64,000 nt of DNA, from the NCBI RefSeq assembly GCF_900182615.1, contig NZ_FXTE01000009.1, forward strand, positions 62,001-126,000, written 5' to 3'. Below are positions 43,479 to 53,225 of the stretch, piece by piece. The notes below the pieces were generated by a model, which was not told the origin of the DNA, did no database searches, and saw nothing but the letters and a program-made list of their open reading frames with translations. Both the position numbers and the translations under genes were made by a program. Source of the stretch: Ruegeria faecimaris. GTDB taxonomy: Bacteria; Pseudomonadota; Alphaproteobacteria; Rhodobacterales; Rhodobacteraceae. Positions within the stretch are counted from its first letter, which is position 1, and each line of letters begins with the position of its first letter.

Positions 43479-44990
43479 TCAGATGTCGAACTTGACGCCT
43501 TGCGCCAGCGGAAGCTCGGCTGAGTAGTTTACGGTGTTGGTTTGGCGGCGCATATAGGCCTTCCACGCATCCGAGCCGCTTTCGCGCCCGCCACCGGTTT
43601 CCTTCTCACCACCAAATGCGCCACCGATCTCGGCCCCCGATGGCCCGATATTGACATTGGCAATGCCACAATCCGATCCCGCTGCGGTCAGGAATTGCTC
43701 GGCCTCGCGCATGTTCAGAGTGAATACGCAAGACGACAGACCTTGCGGTACGTCATTTTGCAATTCGATGGCTTCGTCGAACGCGTCGTACCCCATGACA
43801 TAGAGGATCGGCGCAAAGGTTTCGGTCTTTACGGTTGCTGTCTGGCCAGGCATCTCGACAATCGCGGGCTGCATATAGACACCGGCGGGGACGTTTTCGG
43901 TCACGCGGTCGCCACCAAAGACTGCGCCGCCTTCGGCCTTTGCAGCGTCCAGCGCAGCGGTCATGGCCGCGCCCGAGGCTTCGTCCACCAGCGGACCGAT
44001 CAATGTGCCTTCGGTCAGCGGATTGCCGATTGGCAGACCGGCATAGGCTTTTTTCAACCGGCTCACCAGCTCCTCGCGGATCGAGTTGTGAACGATCAGT
44101 CGGCGCAGCGTGGTGCAGCGTTGACCGGCTGTGCCGACAGCAGAAAAGACAATCGCACGCACGGCCATTTCCAGATCGGCCGAAGGGCCCACGATCATCG
44201 CGTTATTGCCGCCAAGCTCGAGAATACATTTCCCGAACCGCTGCGCCACGATGGGGGCTACTGCACGGCCCATCCGTGTGGACCCGGTCGCCGAAATGAC
44301 CGGCACGTCCTCGCTGGCCACCAGCGCCTCGCCCAGCGCGGCACCTCCGATCAGGGTCTGCAGCAGGTGGTCGGGCGCATCGCCAAATCGGGCCAGTGCA
44401 CGTTCAAAGATCTTCTGGCAGGCCATCGCGGTCAACGGCGTCTTTTCAGACGGCTTCCAGATCACCGGATCACCGCAGACCAGCGCCAGCGCGGCATTCC
44501 ACGACCAGACCGCCACCGGAAAGTTGAAGGCCGAGATCACGCCCACCGGTCCTGCCGGGTGCCACGTTTCCATCATCCGGTGGCCCGGGCGCTCAGATGC
44601 GATGGTCAAACCATAAAGCTGGCGCGACAGGCCGACGGCGAAATCGCAGATGTCGATCATCTCCTGCACTTCACCCAGACCTTCCGAGGTAATCTTACCA
44701 GCTTCCCAGCTGACCAGCGCACCCAGATCGTCCTTGGCGGCGCGCAATTCCTCGCCCAGCAGGCGGATCAGTTCGCCCCGGCGTGGGGCCGGAACCGTGC
44801 GCCACGCCTTGAATGCCGTCTTGGCATTGGCAAACACCGTGCCCATCCCTGACGCAGGCGTTTCATGTACCTCGGCCAGAATGCCGCCATCAATGGGCGA
44901 GCGTACAGCCAGTGTGCCGCCCATCAGCTCAGCGGCTGTCAGGTCCAGATTTGCAAGGGTTGTTGGGGCTGTCATAGCGATGTCTTTCAT
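43479..44990 (-). CDS. amaB: ALDH7-family aldehyde dehydrogenase (L-piperidine-6-carboxylate type)
   Basis: A 503-residue dehydrogenase of the antiquitin (ALDH7) group, which oxidises alpha-aminoadipate semialdehyde/piperidine-6-carboxylate in lysine catabolism. Cys292 in GTAGQRCTTLRRL is the nucleophile and Glu258 in LELGGNNA the base; SGSDAWKAYMRRQTNT near the C terminus is the antiquitin signature. Two starts are possible (44990, used here, or 44975). It lies 3 bases after the saccharopine-dehydrogenase-like gene, which supports a lysine or pipecolate role. Confidence 0.9.
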   Translation of the reverse strand: MKDIAMTAPTTLANLDLTAAELMGGTLAVRSPIDGGILAEVHETPASGMGTVFANAKTAFKAWRTVPAPRRGELIRLLGEELRAAKDDLGALVSWEAGKITSEGLGEVQEMIDICDFAVGLSRQLYGLTIASERPGHRMMETWHPAGPVGVISAFNFPVAVWSWNAALALVCGDPVIWKPSEKTPLTAMACQKIFERALARFGDAPDHLLQTLIGGAALGEALVASEDVPVISATGSTRMGRAVAPIVAQRFGKCILELGGNNAMIVGPSADLEMAVRAIVFSAVGTAGQRCTTLRRLIVHNSIREELVSRLKKAYAGLPIGNPLTEGTLIGPLVDEASGAAMTAALDAAKAEGGAVFGGDRVTENVPAGVYMQPAIVEMPGQTATVKTETFAPILYVMGYDAFDEAIELQNDVPQGLSSCVFTLNMREAEQFLTAAGSDCGIANVNIGPSGAEIGGAFGGEKETGGGRESGSDAWKAYMRRQTNTVNYSAELPLAQGVKFDI

Positions 44991-44993
44991 ATC

Positions 44994-46100
44994 TCAGGCC
45001 GCCTTGTTCTGTTTGGTTATGTCCCCGGTGCGGTAAAGCTGACCGAATTCGGTGTTTAAGAAGTCAGACAGGTTCACCCGCTCTTGCCGCACGAACCCTT
45101 TGCCGGGCAAAGCACCCGTTCGCATCAGATCAACCACACCCAGAACACCGGCAGCAGTGGTGACCTGAATGGCGCTCCAGACCTGACCATTGAGGGTACG
45201 GGCATAAGATTTGTTGATCAGGGATTTCTCGCGCAGAGCCCCATCGATCATGCCTTTTGCGGTGCAATAAACCAGAACCACATCCTGATCGGTCCGCGGC
45301 AGCGCGGTCTCGAAGATTTCCTTCATCAGGTCGCGACGACGTTCCAATCCAAGATCATTCAGCAGCAAACGCAGAATGTCACGGTGTCCCGGGTAGCGGA
45401 TCGATCGGTACGACACGTCCCGCGCCTTTCCGTCCAGGGTTTCTGGCAACGTGCCCAACCCGCCCGAGGTATTGAAGCATTCATATTCCACCCCGTCATG
45501 ACCCAAACGCTCGTAATCCTCGAGCGGAGCGGTCTTGACCCGTTCGCCATTCACGATGGCATCGCACGGGTTGCAATATTCATTGATCAGCCCATCGGTG
45601 GACCAGGTCAGATTGTATTTCAGCGCGTTGGTCGGATAGAGCGGCAGCGCCCCGACCCGCATATGCAGGCTGTCCAGCGTATCGAACTCGGCAGCCAAGG
45701 CCGCGCCGGCGATGCCGACAAAACCCGGTGCCAACCCGCATTGCGGCATAAACGCCGTCTCGCTGTCGGCGGCCAACTCGCGCACCGCGTTGGTGGCGGC
45801 AACATCTTCGGTCAGGTCAAAATAATGCGCGCCGGCCGATTTGGCGGCTTTGGCAATCCGTGGGGTCAGGAAAAACGGAGCCGCCGAGATAACCGCATCG
45901 AAACCGTTCAGATCCTCAGCCAGCTGCGTTTCATCGCTGACATCAATCTGGCGGGTCGAAACTCCCTGCCGATTCAGCACGGACAAAGCCGCCAGATCGC
46001 GGTCGGCAACCGTGACCGAATAGTTGGATGAAGATTGCAGCAAAGTCGCGATCATCTGACCGATCTTGCCTGCTCCGATGACACAGATATTCCAGCTCAA
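44994..46100 (-). CDS. Saccharopine dehydrogenase family protein (TTG start)
   Basis: A 368-residue NAD(P)-binding protein of the saccharopine dehydrogenase family. I place the start at TTG 46100 because AGGAGG lies 6 bases upstream and the protein then begins directly at the Rossmann motif (VIGAGKIG, about residues 7-14); a longer frame adds only a basic stretch. The block [22 protein letters not shown] and [10 protein letters not shown] are typical. It leads the amaB gene by 3 bases. Probable lysine/saccharopine-type degradation; exact substrate is not shown. Confidence 0.88.
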   Translation of the reverse strand: MSWNICVIGAGKIGQMIATLLQSSSNYSVTVADRDLAALSVLNRQGVSTRQIDVSDETQLAEDLNGFDAVISAAPFFLTPRIAKAAKSAGAHYFDLTEDVAATNAVRELAADSETAFMPQCGLAPGFVGIAGAALAAEFDTLDSLHMRVGALPLYPTNALKYNLTWSTDGLINEYCNPCDAIVNGERVKTAPLEDYERLGHDGVEYECFNTSGGLGTLPETLDGKARDVSYRSIRYPGHRDILRLLLNDLGLERRRDLMKEIFETALPRTDQDVVLVYCTAKGMIDGALREKSLINKSYARTLNGQVWSAIQVTTAAGVLGVVDLMRTGALPGKGFVRQERVNLSDFLNTEFGQLYRTGDITKQNKAA

Positions 46101-46164
46101 AACGCGCCTCCTCTTTCGTTTCAGAAAGTATGAAGGCACAGTTGTTCAATCTGCAGAGGCAATC

Positions 46165-46211
46165 TTGACGAAAACGTCAAAACTATCGCCATATTGACGG
46201 ACCTTCCGTCA
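46165..46211. promoter_or_regulatory. Two TGACG palindromes upstream of the lysine-catabolism pair
   Basis: TTGACG-AAAA-CGTCAA (46165-46180) and TGACGG-ACCTT-CCGTCA (46195-46211), centres about 30 bases apart, roughly three helical turns. They sit 65 to 111 bases before the TTG start of the dehydrogenase gene and share TGACG half-sites, as two sites of one regulator. Lrp/AsnC-type or LysR-type binding is plausible. No regulator gene is adjacent. Confidence 0.6.
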
Positions 46212-46239
46212 TACCGCCAATACTGGAATCGTCACTGAC

Positions 46240-47949
46240 TCAGGATTCGGCGTCCAACCCCTCGGTCGACAGGTCATCAAGCCTGGGCATCAGGCGCAAC
46301 AATTCGCGGGCATAATCCGTCTGGGGGTTGGCGAACAAGTTATTGGTTTCCTGCAACTCGACAATTTGGCCCTGTTTCATCACTGCCACTCGGTCGCACA
46401 TCTGACGTACCACCGGCAGGTCATGACTGATGAACAGCAGGGTCAGGCCCAGATGTTCCTGCAGGTCCTTCAAGATGTTCAGAATCTGCGCCTGAATGGA
46501 CACGTCCAGCGCACTGGTTGGCTCGTCACAAATCAGGAATCGCGGTTGCGTGGCCAGCGCACGTGCAATCGAGATACGTTGCCGCTGTCCGCCCGAGAAT
46601 TCATGCGGGTATTTCTGCCCGGCCTCATGGCCGAGTCCCACCTGATCCAACAACTCATCGACGCGGCGTTTGATATCTGCACCTTCCATCAACCTGTGAT
46701 GGCGGATCGGCTCGGCCACGATCTCATCCACCCGCATACGGGGATTGAGCGAGGAATACGGGTCCTGAAAGATCATCTGGATTTTCTTGCGATAGGCATC
46801 CAGCGCGGTCCGATTGGTCAGATCGCTGACCACCTGCCCGTCGAATGTAATCGTGCCGCCATCCACAGGGTACAACCCTGCAATCATCCGTGCGACAGTC
46901 GACTTGCCCGAGCCGGATTCACCCACAACGCCAAACACCTCACCTGCGCGGATGTCGAAACTTACCTCGTCAACGGCGGTGAAATAGGTGCGGTCCCAGG
47001 GCAACAGGCCTTTGCGTTGCAGGAACTTCTTGGTCAGGTTCCGGATTTCGAACACCGGTTTGCTGGTGTCATTATCCACCTTGGGCCAGTGGCGGGCCAT
47101 GTCTTCGATGGCAAAGCGTGTCTCGCGTCCACCATAGCTGATCTGGGGAAAGCGATGCAGTTTCAGGGTCGGGCGCGGCACGGCAGCGATCAGCGATTTG
47201 GTGTATTCATGGGTGGGCTGCCCCATCACCTGCGCGGTCGGGCCGGTTTCGACAACCTTGCCCGCATACATCACCGTCACCTTGTCCGTCGTGTCCGCGA
47301 TCACACCCATGTCATGGGTGATCAGGATGACGCCCACTTGACGTTCCCGCGCCAGTTCTTTGATCAGGTCCAGAATCTGCGCCTGAACCGAGACGTCCAG
47401 CGCCGTGGTCGGCTCATCCGCGATGATCACATCCGGTTCGGTACACAAGGCAAGCGCGATGACCACACGCTGCCGCATCCCGCCCGAGAACTGGTGCGGA
47501 TACTGGTCCAACCGCGTGTCCGGATCAGGAATGCCAACCCGGTCAATCAGATCGCGCGCGCGTTGGTTCGCCTCGGCATCCGTGCCGCCCAGATGGGCCT
47601 GAATGGTCTCGGTCAGTTGTTCGCGCACGGTGAATAACGGGTTGAGCGAGGTCAGCGGGTCCTGAAAGATCATCGAGATCTTTTTGCCGCGCAGCCCTCG
47701 CATCGCCTCGGCATCCAGACCACTGATCTGGTCACCGCTCAGCTGGATCGTGCCGCTGGCAATACGGCCGGGGCGATCCAACAATCCCATGATGGCCGCG
47801 CCAATGGTGGATTTACCGGCCCCGGATTCGCCAACCAAGCCGTGGATTTCTCCGGGTTCAACCGACAGGTCCACATGGTCCACGGCTGTGAACAATTTGC
47901 GGCGGGTGGGGAATTCGACCGTTAGGTCATTGATCGTCAGAAGGCTCAT
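46240..47949 (-). CDS. ABC transporter ATP-binding protein with two nucleotide-binding domains
   Basis: A 569-residue fused ATPase of an oligopeptide-type importer, equivalent to DppD plus DppF in one chain. Walker A GESGAGKST (about residue 40) and GESGSGKST (about 342), ABC signatures FSGGMRQRV and FSGGQRQRIS, and Walker B VIIADEPTTALD and FLICDEPTSALD are intact. A linker with the PHEY-type closing block of this family separates the halves. Last gene of the transporter, 4 bases after the permease gene. Cargo is unknown but likely a peptide or related compound. Confidence 0.93.
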   Translation of the reverse strand: MSLLTINDLTVEFPTRRKLFTAVDHVDLSVEPGEIHGLVGESGAGKSTIGAAIMGLLDRPGRIASGTIQLSGDQISGLDAEAMRGLRGKKISMIFQDPLTSLNPLFTVREQLTETIQAHLGGTDAEANQRARDLIDRVGIPDPDTRLDQYPHQFSGGMRQRVVIALALCTEPDVIIADEPTTALDVSVQAQILDLIKELARERQVGVILITHDMGVIADTTDKVTVMYAGKVVETGPTAQVMGQPTHEYTKSLIAAVPRPTLKLHRFPQISYGGRETRFAIEDMARHWPKVDNDTSKPVFEIRNLTKKFLQRKGLLPWDRTYFTAVDEVSFDIRAGEVFGVVGESGSGKSTVARMIAGLYPVDGGTITFDGQVVSDLTNRTALDAYRKKIQMIFQDPYSSLNPRMRVDEIVAEPIRHHRLMEGADIKRRVDELLDQVGLGHEAGQKYPHEFSGGQRQRISIARALATQPRFLICDEPTSALDVSIQAQILNILKDLQEHLGLTLLFISHDLPVVRQMCDRVAVMKQGQIVELQETNNLFANPQTDYARELLRLMPRLDDLSTEGLDAES

Positions 47950-47953
47950 GAAA

Positions 47954-48904
47954 TCACCGCAGCTTGGGGTTCAGCGCATCGCGCAGCCAGTCGCCCAGCA
48001 GGTTCACAGACAGGGCCAGCGCCAGCAGGGTGCAGGCCGGGAAGAACAAGATCCACCACTCACCCGAGAACAGGAAGCCCTGCCCGATGCGGATCAGCGT
48101 GCCCAATGACGGCTGGGTTGGTGGTGCCCCTACGCCGAGGAAGCTCAGCGTTGCTTCGGCAATGATCGCCAGCGCCAGTGAGATCGTGGCGATGACCAGA
48201 ACCGGGCTGAGTACATTGGGCAGGATGTGACGGAACATAATCGGGAAAGAACCACGCCCGATCAGGCGGGCGGCCTGCACATATTCCTTGTTCTTTTCCA
48301 CCAACGCAGCACCGCGGACGACCCGGGCAAACTGCACCCAGTCGGACAGGGCAATGGCGATGATCAGTACATAGATCGCCATCTCGTCACGATATTCGGG
48401 TGGGGTCACGCCTTTGGCGATGCCAAAGATCAGCATAGCGACCAGAATGGCTGGAAAGGTCAGCTGCACATCTGCGACCCGCATGATCAGCGTCTCGACC
48501 CAGCCGCCGAAATAGGCCGCGACCAGCCCCAGAACAACTCCGATGATCAGCGCCAGCAGCACCGCCGCAGCGCCGACAAACAGGGATATGCGCATCCCAA
48601 AGAGGATGGTCGAGAACACATCGCGCCCCTGATCGTCGGTGCCCAGCAGGAACGTGTCCTGCGTAAAGGCATTCGGCGTGCCCGGCGGTGTAAATCCGTT
48701 CATCAGGTTCAGCGTTGCCGGATCAAACGGGTTATGCGGCGCAATCAGCGGGGCCAATATTGCCGCCAGCACCAGCAAAACCACAACAAATGAGGCAACC
48801 ATCGCCACGGGTGAATGACGGAAGGACCATGCGAAATCGCTGTCCCAGAACTGGGCCAGTCGTGATTTGGGCACTTGTCTCGAAGTTTCAGAAGTATCGG
48901 TCAT
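47954..48904 (-). CDS. ABC transporter permease (DppC-like)
   Basis: A 316-residue inner-membrane permease. N-terminal anchor helix (about 34-56, SPVAMVASFVVVLLVLAAILAPLI), then a channel domain with five helices. The EAA loop is seen as VRGAALVEKNKEYVQAARLIGRG and EATLSFLGVGAPPTQPSLG, the DppC signature. It overlaps the partner permease by four bases (48901-48904). Forms the importer with DppB-like and the fused ATPase. Confidence 0.93.
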   Translation of the reverse strand: MTDTSETSRQVPKSRLAQFWDSDFAWSFRHSPVAMVASFVVVLLVLAAILAPLIAPHNPFDPATLNLMNGFTPPGTPNAFTQDTFLLGTDDQGRDVFSTILFGMRISLFVGAAAVLLALIIGVVLGLVAAYFGGWVETLIMRVADVQLTFPAILVAMLIFGIAKGVTPPEYRDEMAIYVLIIAIALSDWVQFARVVRGAALVEKNKEYVQAARLIGRGSFPIMFRHILPNVLSPVLVIATISLALAIIAEATLSFLGVGAPPTQPSLGTLIRIGQGFLFSGEWWILFFPACTLLALALSVNLLGDWLRDALNPKLR

Positions 48905-49878
48905 GTGGCCCTCGCGTCGACACGCAGGCGCGGGTCAATGGCATAGTACAAAAGATCGACGATCAGATTGATCGACACGAACATGACCGAGATCAGCATC
49001 AGATAGGCGGCCATGACAGGGATATCGACAAACTGGATCGCATTTATGAACAGCAGGCCCACACCGGGCCACTGAAACACCGTCTCGGTGATGATGGCAA
49101 AGGCGATGATCGAGCCCAGCTGCAACCCGGTGATGGTGATCACCGGCACCAGCGTATTTTTCAGCGCGTGGCGAAAATTGATCACCCGGTCCGACAGCCC
49201 ACGCGCACGTGCAAAACGGACATAGTCGGCACGCAGGACCTCAAGCATTTCCGACCGCACCAGCCGCATGATCAGCGTCATCTGATACAGGCCCAGCGTG
49301 ATCGCCGGCAGGATCAGCGCCTTGAGCCCCGAGGTTGTCAGGAACCCCGTGGACCAGCCGCCAATCATAACGGTCTCGCCCCTCCCAAAGCTGGGTAAAA
49401 GATCCAATTCAACCGAGAAGATATAGATCAGCAATATCCCGATCAGGAAGGTTGGCAGGGAAACCCCGATCAGCGACACGGTCATGATGATATTCGCCGC
49501 CACCCCCTGTCGTCGGATCGCTGTGAAAACGCCCAGCGCGATGCCAAGGGTGATGGCCAGAAAGCCCGACACAAAGGCCAGCTCCAATGTCGCGGGGGCG
49601 CGTTCGGCTATGATGGTCGAAACCGGTCGGCCTTGCCGGTAGGACACGCCAAAATTGCCCTGCACCGCGCCTTGCAGGAACTTGAAATATTGCACCGGAA
49701 ACGGCTGATCCAGACCAAGATCGGACCGCAGCCGGTCGATATCGGCCTGCGTACGTTCCTGCCCCAGCATGTTGTCGATCGGATCACCGACAAAGCGGAA
49801 CATCGAAAAGGCAACCAGACCCACGATCAGCAGCACGATCACGGATTGGAACATCCTTTGGACAATATAAGCGAACAT
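48901..49878 (-). CDS. ABC transporter permease (DppB-like)
   Basis: A 325-residue inner-membrane permease with six helices. The N terminus (MFAYIVQRMFQSVIVLLIVGLVAFSMF) and the domain blocks GDPIDNMLGQERTQADIDRL, LGIALGVFTAIRR and YVRFARARGLSDRVINFRHALKNTLVPVIT match DppB-type permeases. 96 bases separate it from the binding-protein gene upstream, and it overlaps the DppC-like gene. Confidence 0.93.
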   Translation of the reverse strand: MFAYIVQRMFQSVIVLLIVGLVAFSMFRFVGDPIDNMLGQERTQADIDRLRSDLGLDQPFPVQYFKFLQGAVQGNFGVSYRQGRPVSTIIAERAPATLELAFVSGFLAITLGIALGVFTAIRRQGVAANIIMTVSLIGVSLPTFLIGILLIYIFSVELDLLPSFGRGETVMIGGWSTGFLTTSGLKALILPAITLGLYQMTLIMRLVRSEMLEVLRADYVRFARARGLSDRVINFRHALKNTLVPVITITGLQLGSIIAFAIITETVFQWPGVGLLFINAIQFVDIPVMAAYLMLISVMFVSINLIVDLLYYAIDPRLRVDARAT

Positions 49879-49974
49879 TCGTTTTCCTCGTTGATCGGAC
49901 TGTCTATGCAGGCCCGGGCGGGGTGGTCAAGATACCGCTAACGCAAGCTAGCGTTTTCTGGCCCCGCCCCGGTT

Positions 49975-51540
49975 TCAGTTCACCGTTACCCAGCGCAGCA
50001 GAAAGAAGTTGTCCGGGCGCTGCGTCAGTTCGACATTGCTGCGTGTGCCCCAGACCAGAGGTTGCACATACATCGGCAAATAGACCTGTTCGTCCTGAAT
50101 GATCTGCGTGACCTCATCCAGCATCGCCTGCCGTTTGCCCGCATCCAACTCGGACTGGATCATCGGCAGCAGCTCATCCACCCGCGCGTTCGAAAATCCG
50201 CCGAAATTCCAGCTGCCCAGCTTTTTCTCTTCGTTTGGGGTAGCCACAAGAAAGCGCACGGGGTGTTCGGCATCAAATGTACCGGGGCTCCAGCCCAGCA
50301 GGTACATATCGTATTTGCCTTCCCTGAGTTCCGGCCAGTAGTTACGGACCGGCATGGCATCCAGTTCCGCAGTGATCCCGATCTGGGCCAGCATGCTGAC
50401 AACCGCCTGGCAAACGGCCTCATCATTCAGATAGCGGTCATTGGGGCATTTCAGCCCGAACGAAAACCCATCTGCATATCCGGCCTCGGTCAGCAGGGCC
50501 CTGGCGGCATCGACATCAAAGGCGGGACGGTCTGCATTCGCCTCGGAATAACCACTCATCGCCGGGCTGACCAATTGCGAGGCCGCTTCGGCATTCCCCC
50601 GCATGATAGTCGCAAGAATGGCATCCACATTGACCGCCTGTGCCACTGCCTTGCGGACGCGCGGGTCACGGAACGGGTTCGGTTTGCCCGCATCGTCGGT
50701 GTATTTAAGCACCTCGGCCTGATGATCGAACCCCAACATGATGACCCGTGCCTCGATCCCCTGAATGACGTCGACATCCCCGTTTTCCTTCAGGCGCGCC
50801 ACGTCCTGAATCGGCACCGGGTTGATCATGTCCACATCGCCTGACAACAAGGCTGCAACCGCTGTCGCCGGGTTTTGGATCGGAGTGAACTCAGCACTTG
50901 TGATGTTGTGGTCGGCCTGATCCCACCAGCCGTCAAAGGGCTCAAGAACCGTGCGCAGGCCGGGCTCTCGTGCCGCAAGTTTGAAGGCGCCTGTGCCGTT
51001 GGCGTTCAGGGTGGCGTAATTCCCGACCTCTTTGTCGGGCACCGCTGCGTCATTGGCCTCGGCCCAGCCCTGATCCATGATCATCCAGTTGGCGATTGAG
51101 GATGGGAATAACGGGTTCGGCGCAGTCGTCATGAAATCGACCGTATAGTCGTCGACCACGATCACCTCGCTGATGGGCGCGAACCAGCTGCGGGTATCCG
51201 CCGCCTCGCCCGAGGCGCGCTGATAGCTGAACAGAACGTCCTGCGCATCAAAGCTGCTGCCGTCATGGAAGGTCACACCCTCACGCAGTTTAAAGCGCCA
51301 ACCTTCGCCGTCGCCAATCGTCTCCCAGCTGACGGCCAGCGCGGGTTGAACGCTCATGTCCTTGTCGCGGCGCACAAGGCCTTCGTAGACATTGTTCAGA
51401 AACCCCAGAACCGGGGCCGAGTTGACCGCGTGCGGGTCCATCGTCTGCGGGTCCGTGGTCGAGGCCCATTTGAATTCGGCAGCCTGAACGCTGGTGGTGG
51501 CCAGCAAGGCCAAAGCAATGGCACTGTTCCTGAGGGTCAT
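49975..51540 (-). CDS. ABC transporter periplasmic binding protein, family 5, second copy
   Basis: A 521-residue exported solute-binding protein. I chose ATG 51540 (MTLRNSAIALALLATTSVQA); a signal peptide of about 20 residues precedes EFKWASTTDPQTMDPHAVNS, the usual family-5 start. LREGVTFHDGSSFDAQDVLFSYQR is the family signature. It closely resembles the upstream protein (both carry CPNDRY near residue 370-400), so it is a tandem paralogue. It lies between that gene and the permease genes; the two are separated by a terminator. Ligand unknown, probably a peptide-like molecule. Confidence 0.92.
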   Translation of the reverse strand: MTLRNSAIALALLATTSVQAAEFKWASTTDPQTMDPHAVNSAPVLGFLNNVYEGLVRRDKDMSVQPALAVSWETIGDGEGWRFKLREGVTFHDGSSFDAQDVLFSYQRASGEAADTRSWFAPISEVIVVDDYTVDFMTTAPNPLFPSSIANWMIMDQGWAEANDAAVPDKEVGNYATLNANGTGAFKLAAREPGLRTVLEPFDGWWDQADHNITSAEFTPIQNPATAVAALLSGDVDMINPVPIQDVARLKENGDVDVIQGIEARVIMLGFDHQAEVLKYTDDAGKPNPFRDPRVRKAVAQAVNVDAILATIMRGNAEAASQLVSPAMSGYSEANADRPAFDVDAARALLTEAGYADGFSFGLKCPNDRYLNDEAVCQAVVSMLAQIGITAELDAMPVRNYWPELREGKYDMYLLGWSPGTFDAEHPVRFLVATPNEEKKLGSWNFGGFSNARVDELLPMIQSELDAGKRQAMLDEVTQIIQDEQVYLPMYVQPLVWGTRSNVELTQRPDNFFLLRWVTVN

Positions 51541-51598
51541 GGCGAAATCTCCCTTTTTTGCCCCGCGATGCGGTGTTGCGCTTAACAATAGCGCAAAA

Positions 51599-51624
51599 GG
51601 CAGGGCGCGAAACCGCGCCCTGCC
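51599..51624 (-). terminator. Terminator between the two binding-protein genes
   Basis: Perfect 11-base arms GGCAGGGCGCG and CGCGCCCTGCC with a GTTT loop on the minus strand, followed by TTTT (51598-51595). It lies 21 bases after the stop of the upstream binding-protein gene. Partial read-through would leave excess binding protein over the membrane parts. Confidence 0.75.
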
Positions 51625-51644
51625 AAATCACTGATCTGAATGGC

Positions 51645-53225
51645 TTAGTTCAGAGTGAAGTATTTGACCTTGGGCTGATCTTCGGCATCCACTTCGATGC
51701 CCACACCGTCGGCCATACCCCAGTTCAAAACCTGGTGATGAATGGGGATGTAAAGCGCTTCGTCCTGCACCACCCGCCAGATGTCGGCGATGTCGGCATT
51801 CCGAGCGTCAAGATCGGTATTCGAGGCAAGCGACTTGATCTTCCCGTCCAGCGCATCGTCCTGATAACCGGTGCCGTTCCACGTGCCGATGTCATCTTCG
51901 CGTCCATGAACAAGGAAGTTGAAGATGTATTCCGAGTCATATGTCGGCACACCCCAACCCAGCATGTAGAAATCTGTCTTGCCATCGGTGATCAGCGGGA
52001 AATGCTGCGCCTTGGGCTTGGCGTCCAGATTCACGGTCACGCCGATCTGGCCCAGCATCCCAACAGCCGCCTGACAGATAGCTTCATCGTTGATGTACCG
52101 ATCATTCGGGCAGTCCAGCCGAAGCGAGAAGCCATCACCATAACCTGCCTCTGCCATCAGTTCCTTGGCCTTGGCCAGATCGGTGGAGGATTCGCCGTCC
52201 ATGTCAGAGGTCCAGCCATTCACGAAGGGCGGTGCGATCATGCCTGCAGGCTGCGACTGGCCGCGCATCACGACCTGCTTGATCGCATCACGGTTAATCG
52301 CCATCGACATCGCTTGACGCACCCGCACATCGGCCAGAGGGTTCTTGCCGTCCACATTATCCGCCTCGATGTCGTCGGCACCCTGGTTCATACCAAAGAA
52401 GATCACCCGGTTCTGCGGGGCTTGCTTGACCATCAGACCGTCGACACCATTGACGCGTTCAATGTCCTGCACCGGCATATCCTGGAGGAAGTTCACCTCA
52501 CCCGACAGCATCGCCGCAACGCGGGTCGCAGCGTTCTGGATCGGGGTATAGATGATCTCGGTCACTTCCATCGGGAACTGGTCGATGCCCCAATAGTTGT
52601 CGTTGCGCACCATTACCGTCTTGATGTCAGGTTCGCGACTTTGAAGAACGTAGGGGCCCGTACCGTTGGCATTGGTGGTGGCATAAGTGATTTCGCCGCC
52701 TTCGAAATCCTGAACATTAACGGTGTCATTCGACTCGGCCCAGCCCTTGTCCAGAATGAACAGGTTTGTCAGGTTCGACGGCAGGATCGGGTTCGGACCA
52801 TCTGTGACAATCTCGACGGTGAAATCGTCAACTGCACGCACTTCGACGATCGAACCGATCAGCTCTTTCATGTCGGAATTAGGTTGCTTGGCACGGGTAA
52901 AGCTGAACACCACATCTTCGGCGTTGAAGTCCGCACCGTCATGGAATTTCACGCCTTCGCGCAGCTTGAAGACCCAAACATTCGGGTCATCGGCCTTGGG
53001 GCCCCACTCGGTCGCCAGCGCGGGCTCGAATGCACCGGTCACGTCGCGGATGATCAGAGGCTCGTAAATCTGGTGTCGCACGGTGTGCGTCGGACCTTCA
53101 TTCTGCGAATGCGGATCCAGCGTCAGCGCATCACCGGCCCGCGCCCAGCGCAGCGTTTCCGCCGAAGCGCCCGCTGCCATCAGCGCCGTCGCACTTGCAG
53201 CGATCATCAGGTTTCTTAGAATCAT
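51645..53225 (-). CDS. ABC transporter periplasmic binding protein, family 5, first copy
   Basis: A 526-residue exported solute-binding protein. The signal peptide (about residues 1-22, ending GASA) precedes TLRWARAGDALTLDPHSQNE, and LREGVKFHDGADFNAEDVVFSFTR is the family-5 signature. A paralogue of the gene downstream. It is the first gene of the transporter region, with a terminator after it, so it is probably made in higher amounts than the permeases. The upstream 567 bases should hold its promoter. Ligand unknown. Confidence 0.93.
   Translation of the reverse strand: MILRNLMIAASATALMAAGASAETLRWARAGDALTLDPHSQNEGPTHTVRHQIYEPLIIRDVTGAFEPALATEWGPKADDPNVWVFKLREGVKFHDGADFNAEDVVFSFTRAKQPNSDMKELIGSIVEVRAVDDFTVEIVTDGPNPILPSNLTNLFILDKGWAESNDTVNVQDFEGGEITYATTNANGTGPYVLQSREPDIKTVMVRNDNYWGIDQFPMEVTEIIYTPIQNAATRVAAMLSGEVNFLQDMPVQDIERVNGVDGLMVKQAPQNRVIFFGMNQGADDIEADNVDGKNPLADVRVRQAMSMAINRDAIKQVVMRGQSQPAGMIAPPFVNGWTSDMDGESSTDLAKAKELMAEAGYGDGFSLRLDCPNDRYINDEAICQAAVGMLGQIGVTVNLDAKPKAQHFPLITDGKTDFYMLGWGVPTYDSEYIFNFLVHGREDDIGTWNGTGYQDDALDGKIKSLASNTDLDARNADIADIWRVVQDEALYIPIHHQVLNWGMADGVGIEVDAEDQPKVKYFTLN

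Noticed and set aside
43542..44852. 436-codon plus-strand frame over the ALDH7 gene
   Set aside because: Shadow of a conserved enzyme; no start signal.
51558..53219. 553-codon plus-strand frame over the binding-protein gene
   Set aside because: Shadow of a well-supported family-5 binding protein on the minus strand.
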